Assembly (NCBI GenBank): GCA_015063785.1
Contig: SVTM01000004.1
Span: 38,708 to 102,707 of the forward strand
Origin: Oscillospiraceae bacterium
GTDB taxonomy: Bacteria; Bacillota; Clostridia; Oscillospirales; CAG-382
Length of the DNA: 64,000 nucleotides
Direction of reading: 5' to 3'
Both the position numbers and the translations under genes were made by a program. The first letter of the stretch is position 1. Each line of letters starts with the position of its first letter. The notes below the pieces were generated by a model. The model saw only the letters and a list, made by a program, of their open reading frames with translations, searched no databases and had not been told where the DNA came from. Shown here piece by piece: positions 15,375 through 23,852 of this stretch.

Positions 15375-16781
15375 GTGATAATAATTAGCAGCGAAATCGA
15401 ACAGGTAAAAGAAAATAAAATGGGAGTTATGCCCGTAAACAAGCTTCTTTTGACCATGTCAATCCCCATGATGATATCAATGCTCGTGCAGGCACTGTAT
15501 AATATTGTAGACAGCATATTTGTTTCGCAGGTTTCGGACAAGGCGTTCAACGCCGTATCGCTGGTTTTTCCGATACAAAACCTGATGATCGCCGTAGGCG
15601 TCGGAATAGGCGTTGGTATGAATGCGCTGATATCCAAATCCCTTGGACAGAAAGACCAGAAAAAGGCCGACAAATACGCCATGCAGGGGCTTCTGCTTAA
15701 CATCATAAGTTTTTTGCTTTTCTTTGTTGCAGGTCTTTTCTTGGCCGGCGCGTTTATGAAAACCCAAACCGACAATGCGCTGATTTACGAATACGGAGTT
15801 CAGTATTTCAGGATCTGTCTTGTCTTCTCGGGCGGACTTTTTCTCGAGCTTATCTTTGAAAAAATGCTTCAGGCCACAGGCCGCACCATGTTAAGTATGA
15901 TAGTGCAGGGTACGGGCGCCATACTCAATATCGTTTTTGACCCCATCTTCATCTTTGAAAAAGGCGAAGTGTTGTTCAACGGGGCGTTCGTCATGCCCTT
16001 CGGATTCGGTCTTGAAGTGGCAGGTGCCGCGTGTGCAACGGTTTTGGGTCAGGCGGTTGGCGGTATACTCGGCTTTATCCTTTGCGTAAAGTACAACAAA
16101 GAGCTTAATCTTAAATTCAAAAATTTTGCACCCAGAGCAAAGTATATAAAAGACATTCTTTTCATCGGCGTTCCGTCGATAATCATGGCGTCGATAGGTT
16201 CGGTCATGACCCTTTGCATGAACAAGATCCTCAGCGGATTTTCTTACGTTCACGTAAATGTTTTCGGTGCATACTTCAAGCTGCAAAGCTTTGTTTTCAT
16301 GCCCGTGTTCGGCCTTAACAACGGCATGGTGCCCATCGTGGCATACAACTACGGCGCAAAGAAAAAGCAAAGAATGTACGATGCGATAAAATATTCCACC
16401 ATCTACGCCGTTATCATAATGTTTGTGGGCATTGCCTGTTGCCAGCTTATTCCGGGCGCTCTTCTTTCGGCGTTCAACGCCGACGAGGAAATGTTAAGAA
16501 TCGGCATCCCCGCACTCAGAATAATCAGTCTCAGCTTCATTTTTGCAGGCTTCTGCGTTGTGGCATCTTCTGTTTTCCAGGCTCTCGGAAAGAGCATTTA
16601 CAGCCTCTTTCTGTCGTTTGGCAGACAGCTTGTGGTGCTTGTGCCGGTGGCATATTTCATATCTCTTACCGGCAATGATACACTCGTGTGGCTTTCTTTT
16701 CCGATTGCCGAGATCATGTCGGTGACCCTTGCCGCCGTTTTCCTGCGCAGACTTTTAAAAAATCTCGATTGGGATAAATAA
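15375..16781 (+). CDS. MATE family efflux transporter
   Basis: About 465-residue, twelve-helix MATE exporter with two homologous halves. MGVMPVNKLLLTMSIPMMISMLVQALYNIVDSIFVSQV is the typical first-helix region of clostridial MATE proteins; only its first residues MGVMPVNKLL need be noted as anchor. The start is odd: the GTG at 15375 lies inside the only good ribosome binding site (TTGGAG), while an ATT at 15384 has ideal 8-nt spacing and yields SSEIEQVKENK, which fits family N-termini. An ATG at 15420 lacks a site. Substrate is unknown (drugs or metabolites). A strong terminator follows. Confidence 0.88.
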   Translation: MIIISSEIEQVKENKMGVMPVNKLLLTMSIPMMISMLVQALYNIVDSIFVSQVSDKAFNAVSLVFPIQNLMIAVGVGIGVGMNALISKSLGQKDQKKADKYAMQGLLLNIISFLLFFVAGLFLAGAFMKTQTDNALIYEYGVQYFRICLVFSGGLFLELIFEKMLQATGRTMLSMIVQGTGAILNIVFDPIFIFEKGEVLFNGAFVMPFGFGLEVAGAACATVLGQAVGGILGFILCVKYNKELNLKFKNFAPRAKYIKDILFIGVPSIIMASIGSVMTLCMNKILSGFSYVHVNVFGAYFKLQSFVFMPVFGLNNGMVPIVAYNYGAKKKQRMYDAIKYSTIYAVIIMFVGIACCQLIPGALLSAFNADEEMLRIGIPALRIISLSFIFAGFCVVASSVFQALGKSIYSLFLSFGRQLVVLVPVAYFISLTGNDTLVWLSFPIAEIMSVTLAAVFLRRLLKNLDWDK

Positions 16782-16786
16782 ATGTC

Positions 16787-16819
16787 AAAACCGCCTTTTC
16801 TTTGCGAAAAGGCGGTTTT
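16787..16819 (+). terminator. Rho-independent terminator after the MATE gene
   Basis: A 14-bp stem (AAAACCGCCTTTTC with GAAAAGGCGGTTTT) and 5-nt loop end in a T-rich run directly after the MATE stop codon. Confidence 0.85.
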
Positions 16820-16882
16820 TGTTATCAAAAAACACCGCCGTTGCATACAATACAGTATAAGTGTCGTCGGGAGGCGGAAAAG

Positions 16883-17029
16883 GTGAAAAAACAGTCAAAT
16901 ATGCTTGGGCTTGCTATAATGGCGGCAGGCGCAACTGTGCTTATTTCGTGCTTTATGCCAAAAGGACTTCTGGTGCTGATATTGGCGGCACTGCTGATAG
17001 TTGTGGGATTTTTGTATTTAACCGCGTAG
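16883..17029 (+). CDS. 48-residue membrane microprotein
   Basis: GTG-initiated ORF (MKKQSNMLGLAIMAAG...) with GGAGGC 7 nt upstream. It encodes two short hydrophobic segments (about residues 8-23 and 29-46) and ends in YLTA. It is followed directly by the SpoVM-like ORF, whose ribosome binding site overlaps its stop codon, and then by the SPOCS-LysM gene, so a sporulation or envelope role is plausible. I do not recognise the family. Confidence 0.55.
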   Translation: MKKQSNMLGLAIMAAGATVLISCFMPKGLLVLILAALLIVVGFLYLTA

Positions 17030-17041
17030 GAGGGATGGTTT

Positions 17042-17125
17042 TTGAAAATAGTTGTTTTGCAGCCTGCAGGTCTTTTTAGAAAAATACTTTCGTTTTTTAT
17101 GAAGAATAGGAAAGAAAAGAAGTAA
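17042..17125 (+). CDS. spoVM: SpoVM-like amphipathic microprotein (27 residues)
   Basis: TTG-initiated ORF with an excellent AGGAGGG ribosome binding site (17028-17034) at 7-nt spacing. The product MKIVVLQPAGLFRKILSFF plus a basic tail has the size, MK-start, early Pro (residue 8), hydrophobic/basic amphipathic helix and charged C-terminus of Bacillus SpoVM (26 residues), which recognises the convex forespore membrane and anchors the spore coat. Clostridial SpoVM-like genes often start MKIVVV. It lies 60 bp before a SPOCS-domain gene. The identification rests on short similarity only. Confidence 0.6.
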   Translation: MKIVVLQPAGLFRKILSFFMKNRKEKK

Positions 17126-17185
17126 TAATAAATAAGTTCTCCGAATACACTTTTATTGAGAAAAAGTAAAAAAAGGAGATCTGTT

Positions 17186-18736
17186 ATGGATTACGAGCTC
17201 AAGCCCAACTCATTCAATACGATATTTTCAGAAAAAAAGGACGTGGAAAACGAAGCGGAATATACCCTGTCTGATTATATGCCCAGCGTTTCGCGCATTG
17301 TCAAGACCGAAGCAAAGCTTAACATAACCGACAAACTCGTAAACGCAGGAAAGCTTGACATTTCGGGAGAAATTGTATATACAGTTCTCTATACTGCCGA
17401 AAACAGCGGCCTTTTGAAATGCGCTCTTTTCAAGGAGGATTTTGACGAGCAGTACGACATGCGCACCGATACCGAGAATGTCGGAAATCTGTGCGTTTTT
17501 GTAAAGTCTGTTCCTATACACGCCACCTCAAAACTTGTGGGGCAAAGGACATTTGCTGCACGCTCAAAGTTTTCGCTGGCAGTTGAGGTGGTAGATATGT
17601 CGGCAGGAGATTTTTATATCGATGAGCGTCACGCCCCCGAATGCGATGTCGAATATCTTCGAAAGGATATCACGGCATCTGCTCTGCGCGTGGCGGAAAA
17701 TGGCAGGGTGGACATATCAGAAAGCTTTGAAATAGATGCCGACATGCCTGAAATATCCGATATAGTTGATGCCGATGCGCAGGTGTTTGTAAAGAGCGTT
17801 TCGGTGTCGGAGGACATGGTTTCGGTATCTGCCGAAATGGAATTTACCTGCATCTATGAGGCAAGGGGAGAAAACGGGGGAGAATACGTAAGCCTTTCAA
17901 AGACAATCACCTTTGGCACGCAGATAGAAATGCCGGATGTTGATGCTGGGTGGAAAGCCGTGTGCGATATAAAGCTTCTGTCGCTCACCTGTGATTGTAC
18001 TGGTGACAATTTCGGAGAGCAGAGAGTGATAGAAATAAATGCTGCGGCAGATATCATGCCCGTTGCGCTTAAGAATACAGAAAGCACTGTGATAGAGGAT
18101 ATGTATTCAACAGAATGTGAGATCATTCAAAAAAGGCAGAACGTTCATATCACAAGCCTTGCAGATATTTATACCGAAACTGTGGCATATTCCGACAGAG
18201 TGCGTTTTGAACTTCGCGGTATAAGCGATATAATATCAAGCTCGCTTGATATAAATTTCGGCAACCCCGAACTTTCACAGGGCGAGGTGGTTATCCCGGC
18301 AAAGGGCATTTTAAGTATACTCGGAATGAAAGAAAACGGTGACACAGACGCGCGGTCTTCTCAAATATCCATAAGAATAAAAGACGGCAATATTCCTCCC
18401 GAGCTTTTCGAGAATAAGCTGCGCTGGATAAACTTTTGCACTGTCTGCCATCACGAATGCAGTATATCAAACGGAGAGCTTGTGCTCGATATTAAAATAA
18501 ACGAAAACCTTGCGGCACTTTACGAGGAAACCGCACAAGTGATAACAGATCACGAAAAAGCAGGAGAGTCGGCGAAAAACACAAAAAAATGCTCGTTCGT
18601 TCTCTACTATCCCGAAAATGGCGAAAGCGTCTGGAAGGTGGCAAAGGACCACGGTGTTTCGTGCGAGAGAGTGTGTGCCGAAAATGACATTGATGGAAAA
18701 ACCTTCGACGGAAAAAAGACCGTGGTTTTAAGATAA
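17186..18736 (+). CDS. SPOCS (DUF3794) protein with C-terminal LysM domain
   Basis: 516-residue protein with repeated DUF3794/SPOCS domains (about residues 30-115, 155-250 and 300-385), each with VxGEIxxxVLYT- or VPAKGxLSI-like strands, and a C-terminal LysM module (YYPENGESVWKVAKDHGV..., about 465-510). Such proteins occur in sporulating Clostridia and are thought to act in spore coat or cortex assembly, with LysM binding peptidoglycan. No signal peptide is visible, in keeping with synthesis in the mother cell. The ATG at 17186 follows AAAGGAG. Confidence 0.88.
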   Translation: MDYELKPNSFNTIFSEKKDVENEAEYTLSDYMPSVSRIVKTEAKLNITDKLVNAGKLDISGEIVYTVLYTAENSGLLKCALFKEDFDEQYDMRTDTENVGNLCVFVKSVPIHATSKLVGQRTFAARSKFSLAVEVVDMSAGDFYIDERHAPECDVEYLRKDITASALRVAENGRVDISESFEIDADMPEISDIVDADAQVFVKSVSVSEDMVSVSAEMEFTCIYEARGENGGEYVSLSKTITFGTQIEMPDVDAGWKAVCDIKLLSLTCDCTGDNFGEQRVIEINAAADIMPVALKNTESTVIEDMYSTECEIIQKRQNVHITSLADIYTETVAYSDRVRFELRGISDIISSSLDINFGNPELSQGEVVIPAKGILSILGMKENGDTDARSSQISIRIKDGNIPPELFENKLRWINFCTVCHHECSISNGELVLDIKINENLAALYEETAQVITDHEKAGESAKNTKKCSFVLYYPENGESVWKVAKDHGVSCERVCAENDIDGKTFDGKKTVVLR

Positions 18737-18774
18737 TTATTTGTGCCGCAAAAGCTATATTAAAAGTTTTTTGC

Positions 18775-18931
18775 GAAGCTTTTTTACAAAAAAGCTTCCG
18801 GATTTTCAAGGCAGAGCCTTGAATCGCTCTCGTCAGAGAGCGAAACTTACCGGCGTTCCCAAAGCGCAGGATGGGTGAATTTTCAATTGTGAAACAATTG
18901 AAAAGAGGGAAACCCTCGCCGGGGGTTTCCC
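18775..18931. repeat. Cluster of five adjacent perfect hairpins
   Basis: In 157 bp there are five inverted repeats: GAAGCTTTTTT/AAAAAAGCTTC (18775-18798), TCAAGGC/GCCTTGA (18806-18822), TCGCTCTC/GAGAGCGA (18824-18843), TTTTCAATTG/CAATTGAAAA (18880-18904) and GGGAAACCC/GGGTTTCCC (18907-18931). The last two could terminate the flanking convergent genes. The whole looks like a dispersed intergenic repeat element of clostridial genomes, but only one copy is in this window. Confidence 0.55.
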
Positions 18932-19007
18932 TGATTAGTAAAAAACAATTTATCGGCAGTCTGAAGCATGGGAAGATTTTGTCTTTCCATGCTTTTTTGC
19001 GAGTAAG

Positions 19008-19859
19008 CTATTTTTCCGAAATATTTTTGTCCATGTGCGAAACATCGTAAAAACCGCACCTGTAAGCAATCTCGGTTTTCGAAAGATTTCCTGCCGCCAG
19101 AAGATCCTTTGCGGCATTGATGCGGCAATCAAGAATATAGCGCACAGGCGTTTTTCCGACGATCCTTTTGAAATGACGGTTAAAGGTGGGGCGCGAAGTT
19201 TTGGATATATGCACGAGGGTGTCGATGGTTATTTTTTCGGAATAGTGAGAATGGATATATTCAAGCGCTTCGATTATTCCGCTGTCGCTTGCGCCGTTGT
19301 TGTGCTTTTTTGACATCTGATCGTGCATTTTTATGCACAGTTCTTCAATAATGCCCAGCATCGAAACAGATGTGTAAAGAAGGTGCCCTGCAGGATCTTT
19401 TTTTGTGGACTTTTCCAAAAGCTTTTTTATATCCCTGAAGGAGTGCGAGTCAAGGTGAAGATATACGTTTTTGTCATATATCTTGCGAAGCTCGGGCTCT
19501 ATCGAAAACATGGTGTTAAATCCATCGATCTGGTGCAGTTCGTCTCGGTATTTTGTCATAAAGTCCGATTTCAGTTTTATGTGGCAGATCTCAATAGCTT
19601 CGTTCCCGAAATATCCGTGCTTGATAAATGGAGGCACCACAAAAACGTCGCCGACTGTTATTGGAATGCGGTTACCTTCGATATAATGTTCGCCTGCGCC
19701 TCTTGCTACGATATCTATAACGTAAAAATCGTGATAGTATACCCACGCGTTTTCTTCTGTGTGCAAAAAATTTTCAACGTAGCATATATCGCCGTATTTG
19801 AAACAGTGTTCTTCGTCAAAAAAACGCAGGTCGCGTTCAGCTGCTGAGTTTGTAGGCAT
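19008..19859 (-). CDS. AraC family transcriptional regulator
   Basis: 283 residues: an N-terminal cupin sensor domain (about 20-130, with GEHYIEGNRIPITVGDVFVVPP) and a C-terminal double helix-turn-helix (about 185-280; LVHISKTSRPTFNRHFKRIVGKTPVRYILDCRI split over two helices, then LSKTEIAYRCGFYDVSHMDK). The ATG at 19859 follows AAAGGAG; an upstream in-frame ATG would add 27 unrelated residues. It is divergent from the SDR-glycyl radical enzyme operon and is the obvious local regulator. The C-terminal helix ends early, and the usual final FKK-x-xGxTP segment is replaced by DKNISEK. Confidence 0.88.
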   Translation of the reverse strand: MPTNSAAERDLRFFDEEHCFKYGDICYVENFLHTEENAWVYYHDFYVIDIVARGAGEHYIEGNRIPITVGDVFVVPPFIKHGYFGNEAIEICHIKLKSDFMTKYRDELHQIDGFNTMFSIEPELRKIYDKNVYLHLDSHSFRDIKKLLEKSTKKDPAGHLLYTSVSMLGIIEELCIKMHDQMSKKHNNGASDSGIIEALEYIHSHYSEKITIDTLVHISKTSRPTFNRHFKRIVGKTPVRYILDCRINAAKDLLAAGNLSKTEIAYRCGFYDVSHMDKNISEK

Positions 19860-19930
19860 ACCTTTCTCCTTTTGATGAAAAAATACAAATAAATGATATA
19901 TATTTACTATTATTATATCACAAATTCCTG

Positions 19931-19936
19931 TATAAT
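19931..19936 (+). promoter_or_regulatory. Likely -10 box of the SDR-GRE operon
   Basis: A perfect TATAAT lies 35 bp before the SDR start, but no good -35 hexamer is found at 16-18 bp. This pattern fits activator-dependent transcription, consistent with the divergent AraC gene. Confidence 0.5.
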
Positions 19937-19970
19937 GCAAGTAGTAAAATAACAGACGGAGGTATTCACA

Positions 19971-20675
19971 ATGTCAAGAATTGTTCTTATAACAGGTGCC
20001 ACGAGCGGCTATGGCCTTGAGACCGCAAAGCTTTTTAAGGAAAACGGAGATACCGTCATCATCGCATCGAGAAACCCAGAAAAGGTTGAAAAAACAGTTG
20101 CGGAATACGGCTTTGATGCAGGTTTTGCCCTCGACGTAACAAAATACGAGCAGTGGGTGGACGTAAAGAATAAGATCTGTGAAAAATTCGGCTCGGTCGA
20201 CGTACTCATAAATAACGCAGGCGGCGGTGTGAAGCTTGTTTCAACCGTCGAGCAGACAAAAGAGTCGATCGACGAGGCGATATCCCTCAATCTCACAAGC
20301 TCGATCTACGGCTCCAACGTTTTTGCCCCCGGCATGATCGAGAAAAAGGACGGCGTTATCATCAACGTTTCTTCAATCTGCGCACGCCATCAGTGGCCCA
20401 CCTGGACGGTTTACGGCTGTGCAAAGGCAGGGCTTTTGAGCTTTTCAAAGGGCCTTTACACCGAGCTTCAGCCCCATGGCATCCGTGTCACCTGCGTGCT
20501 TCCCGGAAGAGCAGGCACCGGCTTCCAAAGCAATTCGGGCATTGAGGATTGCGAAGAATCCATGAAAGCAAAGGACATTGCAAATGCAATATTCTATTGC
20601 GTAAATCAGCCAAAGGGTGTTGTTGTCGAAGAAATAACCGTGTGGGGTACTTCCCAGGTGGTTCAACCCCTTTAA
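19971..20675 (+). CDS. Short-chain dehydrogenase/reductase (SDR)
   Basis: 234-residue classical SDR: TGATSGYG cofactor loop (residues 8-15), NNAGG (about 81-85), catalytic Ser in NVSSICARH, and YGCAKAG (Tyr-x3-Lys). ASRN after the second strand suggests NADP(H) preference. It most resembles NADP-dependent hydroxyacid/serine dehydrogenases of the YdfG type. It is 15 bp upstream of the orphan glycyl radical enzyme, so the pair probably acts in one pathway, for example oxidising a hydroxy substrate or reducing a carbonyl product. Substrate unknown. Confidence 0.88.
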   Translation: MSRIVLITGATSGYGLETAKLFKENGDTVIIASRNPEKVEKTVAEYGFDAGFALDVTKYEQWVDVKNKICEKFGSVDVLINNAGGGVKLVSTVEQTKESIDEAISLNLTSSIYGSNVFAPGMIEKKDGVIINVSSICARHQWPTWTVYGCAKAGLLSFSKGLYTELQPHGIRVTCVLPGRAGTGFQSNSGIEDCEESMKAKDIANAIFYCVNQPKGVVVEEITVWGTSQVVQPL

Positions 20676-20690
20676 TGAAAGGAATCCGAC

Positions 20691-22856
20691 GTGAAAAAAT
20701 ATGTAAACAGAATAGAACCCTTTGCGGTAGGCTTTCTTGAAAGCGACGCTGAATACATAGGCAAAAAAATCGCCTGCGGAATGCTTGAGGCATCAAAACA
20801 CAGAAAAATAAAGATCGATCCTGCCACCTTCTTTGTTGGCGGCGAATCGAGAAATATCGATGATATCATCGACTATACCTTCGGCGAAGGTATCAGGGTT
20901 TCTGCCGACGCGGTCAAGGCAAAAATTGCCGCCAACCCCGAATATGCCGACGAGCTTTCGGATATCCTTGAAAAAATGTTGCCGCTTAATACAGGAAGTC
21001 TCTATAACGCACTGTTGAATGATGACGAAAAGCACTACAGGGAATTTTCAATTGGTTGGGGAGGCGGCTGGGCAGGCCATGCAAATCCCGATTTTGGACT
21101 GTTGTTAAAGATAGGCACTGTCGGATTGAAAAAGAAAATTTCCGAAATGCGTGCCAAAAATCCCGGAAACGACGAATTTTATGACGCGGCGACAATATCG
21201 GTCGAAGCTTTCGAGGTGCTTTGCGAAAGATACCGAAAGCTTGCGTCAACTATGGCAGAAACAGCCTCGGGAAAAGAAAAAGCACATCTTCTTCGCCTTG
21301 CCGACGCTTTTTCAAACATTCCGCAAAATCCCCCTCGCGACTTTTTTGAAGCCTGCCAGTATTTCTGGATCGAATTTACCTTCGACGGCAAAGATTCTCC
21401 CGGCAATTTCGACCAATATATGATCGAGTTTTATCGCAGATCAGAAGAGCATGACAGAAAAGAATGCCTCGAAAGACTTTGGCAACTGTTTCAGGATTAC
21501 AGAGTGTGGAATCTCTGTATAAGCGGAAGTGACGAAAGCTGGAAGGACGAAACCAACGAGCTTTCGGTGGCAATCCTTGAAACCGCAAGAAAGTATAAGT
21601 ATAACACTCCCAATCTCACCGTCAGAGTACACAGAAATACCCCCGAATATCTTTGGCAGGAGATCGCACAAACGATAGCCACAGGCATCGGTATGCCTGC
21701 AATATATAACGATGAGGTGGTTTGTCCTGCCCTTGAGGCTCTCGGTATTCCGCCGTGTGACTCCCACGATTATTGCATGAACGGCTGTAATCAGATAGAT
21801 ATCTTCGGCAAGAGTCACATGGGGCTCGAGGACGGCGAAGTAAACCTTGCAAAGTGCGTTTCGCTCACTCTTTCGGACGGCGTATGCGCCGTTTCGGGAA
21901 ATCGTTTTGGCACCACAACGGGAGATCCGAGATACTTTGAGAGCTTTGAAGAATTTCTTGCAGCTTACAAGAAAAGGGTCGAGTATTTTGCCGATTCTTT
22001 TACTTGCTGTGCCAACCGTTCGCAGAAGCTATATGCCGAGTACGCTCCCAACCCTTTCCGTTCCAACCTTATTGTTGGTTGTCTTGAAAGCGCAAGGGAT
22101 ATGAAAAACCATGGTCCTTTGTACAATCATGGACAGATGCTCATGGAAGGTGTTGCCGACGCGGTTGATTCGCTGGCTGCAATAAAGCATTTTGTATATG
22201 ACGAAAAGAAATATTCCATGGACGAGCTTATAGCTGCTCTTCAACAGAATTTTGAAGGCTACGACGATCTTTACCGCGACTTTTCCAACTATCATAAATT
22301 CGGTAACGAAGACGAAGAATGTGACGCTATATTCAAAGATATAACCGAGCATTTTTCGAATTATCTTCTCACGATAAAAACATGGCGCGGCGGTGTATAC
22401 GGCGCAGGTTGCTCGCCCTTTAACCGTGCGGCAAACTATGGAAAAGGCACAGGCCCTCTTCCCAACGGAAAGACGCTTGAATCCTCGCTTTTTGCCGATA
22501 GCTTCGGCGCAGTTCCCGGATGCGACAAAAAGGGAGCCACCGCCCTTATCAATTCGGTTTTGAAATACGATCATACGCTTGCAAAGAGCGGCCTTGTTCT
22601 GCAGCTTAAATTTGACAAAAACGTTTTTGAAACACAAAACGGAATGGCGTCTTTCATCGCCCTTGCAAAGACATATGTGGCACGCGGCGGTCAACAACTT
22701 TCGGTAAACGTAGTTTCGGCGCAGGATCTTCTTGAGGCAAGAAAGTTTCCCGAAAAGTACAAGAGCCTTGTGGTGCGTGTCGGCGGATACAGTGCGTATT
22801 TCAACGATCTTTCCCCCGAGCTTCAGGAAAACATTATTGCAAGAACCCTTTTGTAA
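20691..22856 (+). CDS. Divergent glycyl radical enzyme with Cys-Asn-Gln active-site motif
   Basis: 721-residue PFL-like glycyl radical enzyme, about 120 residues shorter than the diol dehydratase in this window. The glycyl radical motif is RVGGYSAYF (Gly699). The thiyl Cys366 aligns with Cys439 of the other enzyme (DYCMNGCNQ versus DYNIIGCVE), but the general-base Glu of the CxE motif is replaced: Cys366-Asn367-Gln368. His130 (GHANPDFG) and GNFDQY are kept. So it is probably active but with different chemistry from GCVEP eliminases. No activase is encoded nearby. GTG start at 20691 follows AAAGGA. Substrate unknown; regulated probably by the divergent AraC protein. Confidence 0.9.
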   Translation: MKKYVNRIEPFAVGFLESDAEYIGKKIACGMLEASKHRKIKIDPATFFVGGESRNIDDIIDYTFGEGIRVSADAVKAKIAANPEYADELSDILEKMLPLNTGSLYNALLNDDEKHYREFSIGWGGGWAGHANPDFGLLLKIGTVGLKKKISEMRAKNPGNDEFYDAATISVEAFEVLCERYRKLASTMAETASGKEKAHLLRLADAFSNIPQNPPRDFFEACQYFWIEFTFDGKDSPGNFDQYMIEFYRRSEEHDRKECLERLWQLFQDYRVWNLCISGSDESWKDETNELSVAILETARKYKYNTPNLTVRVHRNTPEYLWQEIAQTIATGIGMPAIYNDEVVCPALEALGIPPCDSHDYCMNGCNQIDIFGKSHMGLEDGEVNLAKCVSLTLSDGVCAVSGNRFGTTTGDPRYFESFEEFLAAYKKRVEYFADSFTCCANRSQKLYAEYAPNPFRSNLIVGCLESARDMKNHGPLYNHGQMLMEGVADAVDSLAAIKHFVYDEKKYSMDELIAALQQNFEGYDDLYRDFSNYHKFGNEDEECDAIFKDITEHFSNYLLTIKTWRGGVYGAGCSPFNRAANYGKGTGPLPNGKTLESSLFADSFGAVPGCDKKGATALINSVLKYDHTLAKSGLVLQLKFDKNVFETQNGMASFIALAKTYVARGGQQLSVNVVSAQDLLEARKFPEKYKSLVVRVGGYSAYFNDLSPELQENIIARTLL

Positions 22857-22894
22857 ACAAAGAATGCTGACCTTTTCGGGTCAGCATTCTTTGT
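22857..22894. terminator. Bidirectional terminator between GRE and manA
   Basis: A 16-bp perfect stem (ACAAAGAATGCTGACC with GGTCAGCATTCTTTGT), loop of about 6 nt, T-rich on both flanks, between two convergent genes. Confidence 0.85.
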
Positions 22895-22901
22895 TGTATC
22901 A

Positions 22902-23831
22902 TTATTCACTTGCCAAAAGAAGCTCGCATCCGTTCGCCTTTATATCAAAGCTTCCCGTTCCCTTGGGGAACAGATAGCTTTCTCCTTTTTTGAAAGGATA
23001 ACAGATGCCGTTGTGTACAATCTCGCCGCATCCGTCGGTGCAGAGGATAAAGAACATGTCGTCGGGATCGATCTTGTAGCTTCCGTTTTTGATATTCAAC
23101 GAGTGTGCTTTAAAAAATTCGCATTCGCAAAGATTTGTGCGTACGGCGCAGTCTGTTTTTTCGATTATCTTCTTTTCGTTGTCGCCGTGGGGGAGAGATT
23201 TGTCGATAACTTCGATCGCTTTGTCCACATGAAGCTCGCGGCGGTTGCCGTTTTTGTCGCGGCGGTCATAATCGTACATTCTGTAGGTGGTGTTTGAATT
23301 CTGCTGTACCTCGGCAATAAGAATACCTTCGCCGATGGCGTGCACAAGACCTGCGGGAATAAAGAAAACGTCGCCCTTTTTCACTTCGCAATAATTAAGG
23401 TATTTTTCAAGCGTACCGTCGTCCGCTGCCTTTTTGATCTCGCAGTCAGAAAGGGGAATGTCCTTTCTCATGCCGTAAACCAGCTTTGCACCGGGTTTTG
23501 CATCAAGAATATACCACATTTCGGTCTTTCCTGCAGGAAGACCTTCTTTTTTTGCATAGTTGTCGTCGGGATGCACCTGAACCGAAAGCTTGTCGCAGGC
23601 GTCAATAAGCTTGATCAGAAGCGGAAAACTGTCCTTGTCGGGGTAGATTTCTGAAAGAGCCTTTCCCGACAGCTCGCCATTTTCAATAACGTTTTCGCCG
23701 TCGTTTCTGCACGAGAGCACCCATGCCTCGGCGATCTTCTGCCCCTTTTCGCCCTTGCCGTACTGTTCGGAAAGAAGCGTGCCGCCCCAGATTATGTCTT
23801 TGAGAACAGAGCCTAATTTTAATGGATACAT
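22902..23831 (-). CDS. manA: Mannose-6-phosphate isomerase, class I
   Basis: 309-residue cupin metalloenzyme converting mannose-6-phosphate and fructose-6-phosphate. Zinc-ligand regions are VQVHPDDNYA (residues about 80-89), KTEMWYIL and the PAGLVHAIG segment; VQQNSNTTYRMYDYDR is the second active-site strand. The size is that of the short Firmicutes type. ATG at 23831 follows GGAGG. It lies 21 bp after the DHHW gene and shares its promoter upstream of the MBOAT gene, so mannose-derived precursors and glycan acylation may be linked. Confidence 0.93.
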   Translation of the reverse strand: MYPLKLGSVLKDIIWGGTLLSEQYGKGEKGQKIAEAWVLSCRNDGENVIENGELSGKALSEIYPDKDSFPLLIKLIDACDKLSVQVHPDDNYAKKEGLPAGKTEMWYILDAKPGAKLVYGMRKDIPLSDCEIKKAADDGTLEKYLNYCEVKKGDVFFIPAGLVHAIGEGILIAEVQQNSNTTYRMYDYDRRDKNGNRRELHVDKAIEVIDKSLPHGDNEKKIIEKTDCAVRTNLCECEFFKAHSLNIKNGSYKIDPDDMFFILCTDGCGEIVHNGICYPFKKGESYLFPKGTGSFDIKANGCELLLASE

Positions 23832-23852
23832 TTTGTTTTTCCTCCGTGTCTT

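Noticed and set aside
17156-17185. Upstream TTG start for the SPOCS-LysM gene
   Set aside because: The extra ten residues are Lys/Arg-rich and overlap the AAAGGAG site that serves the ATG at 17186.
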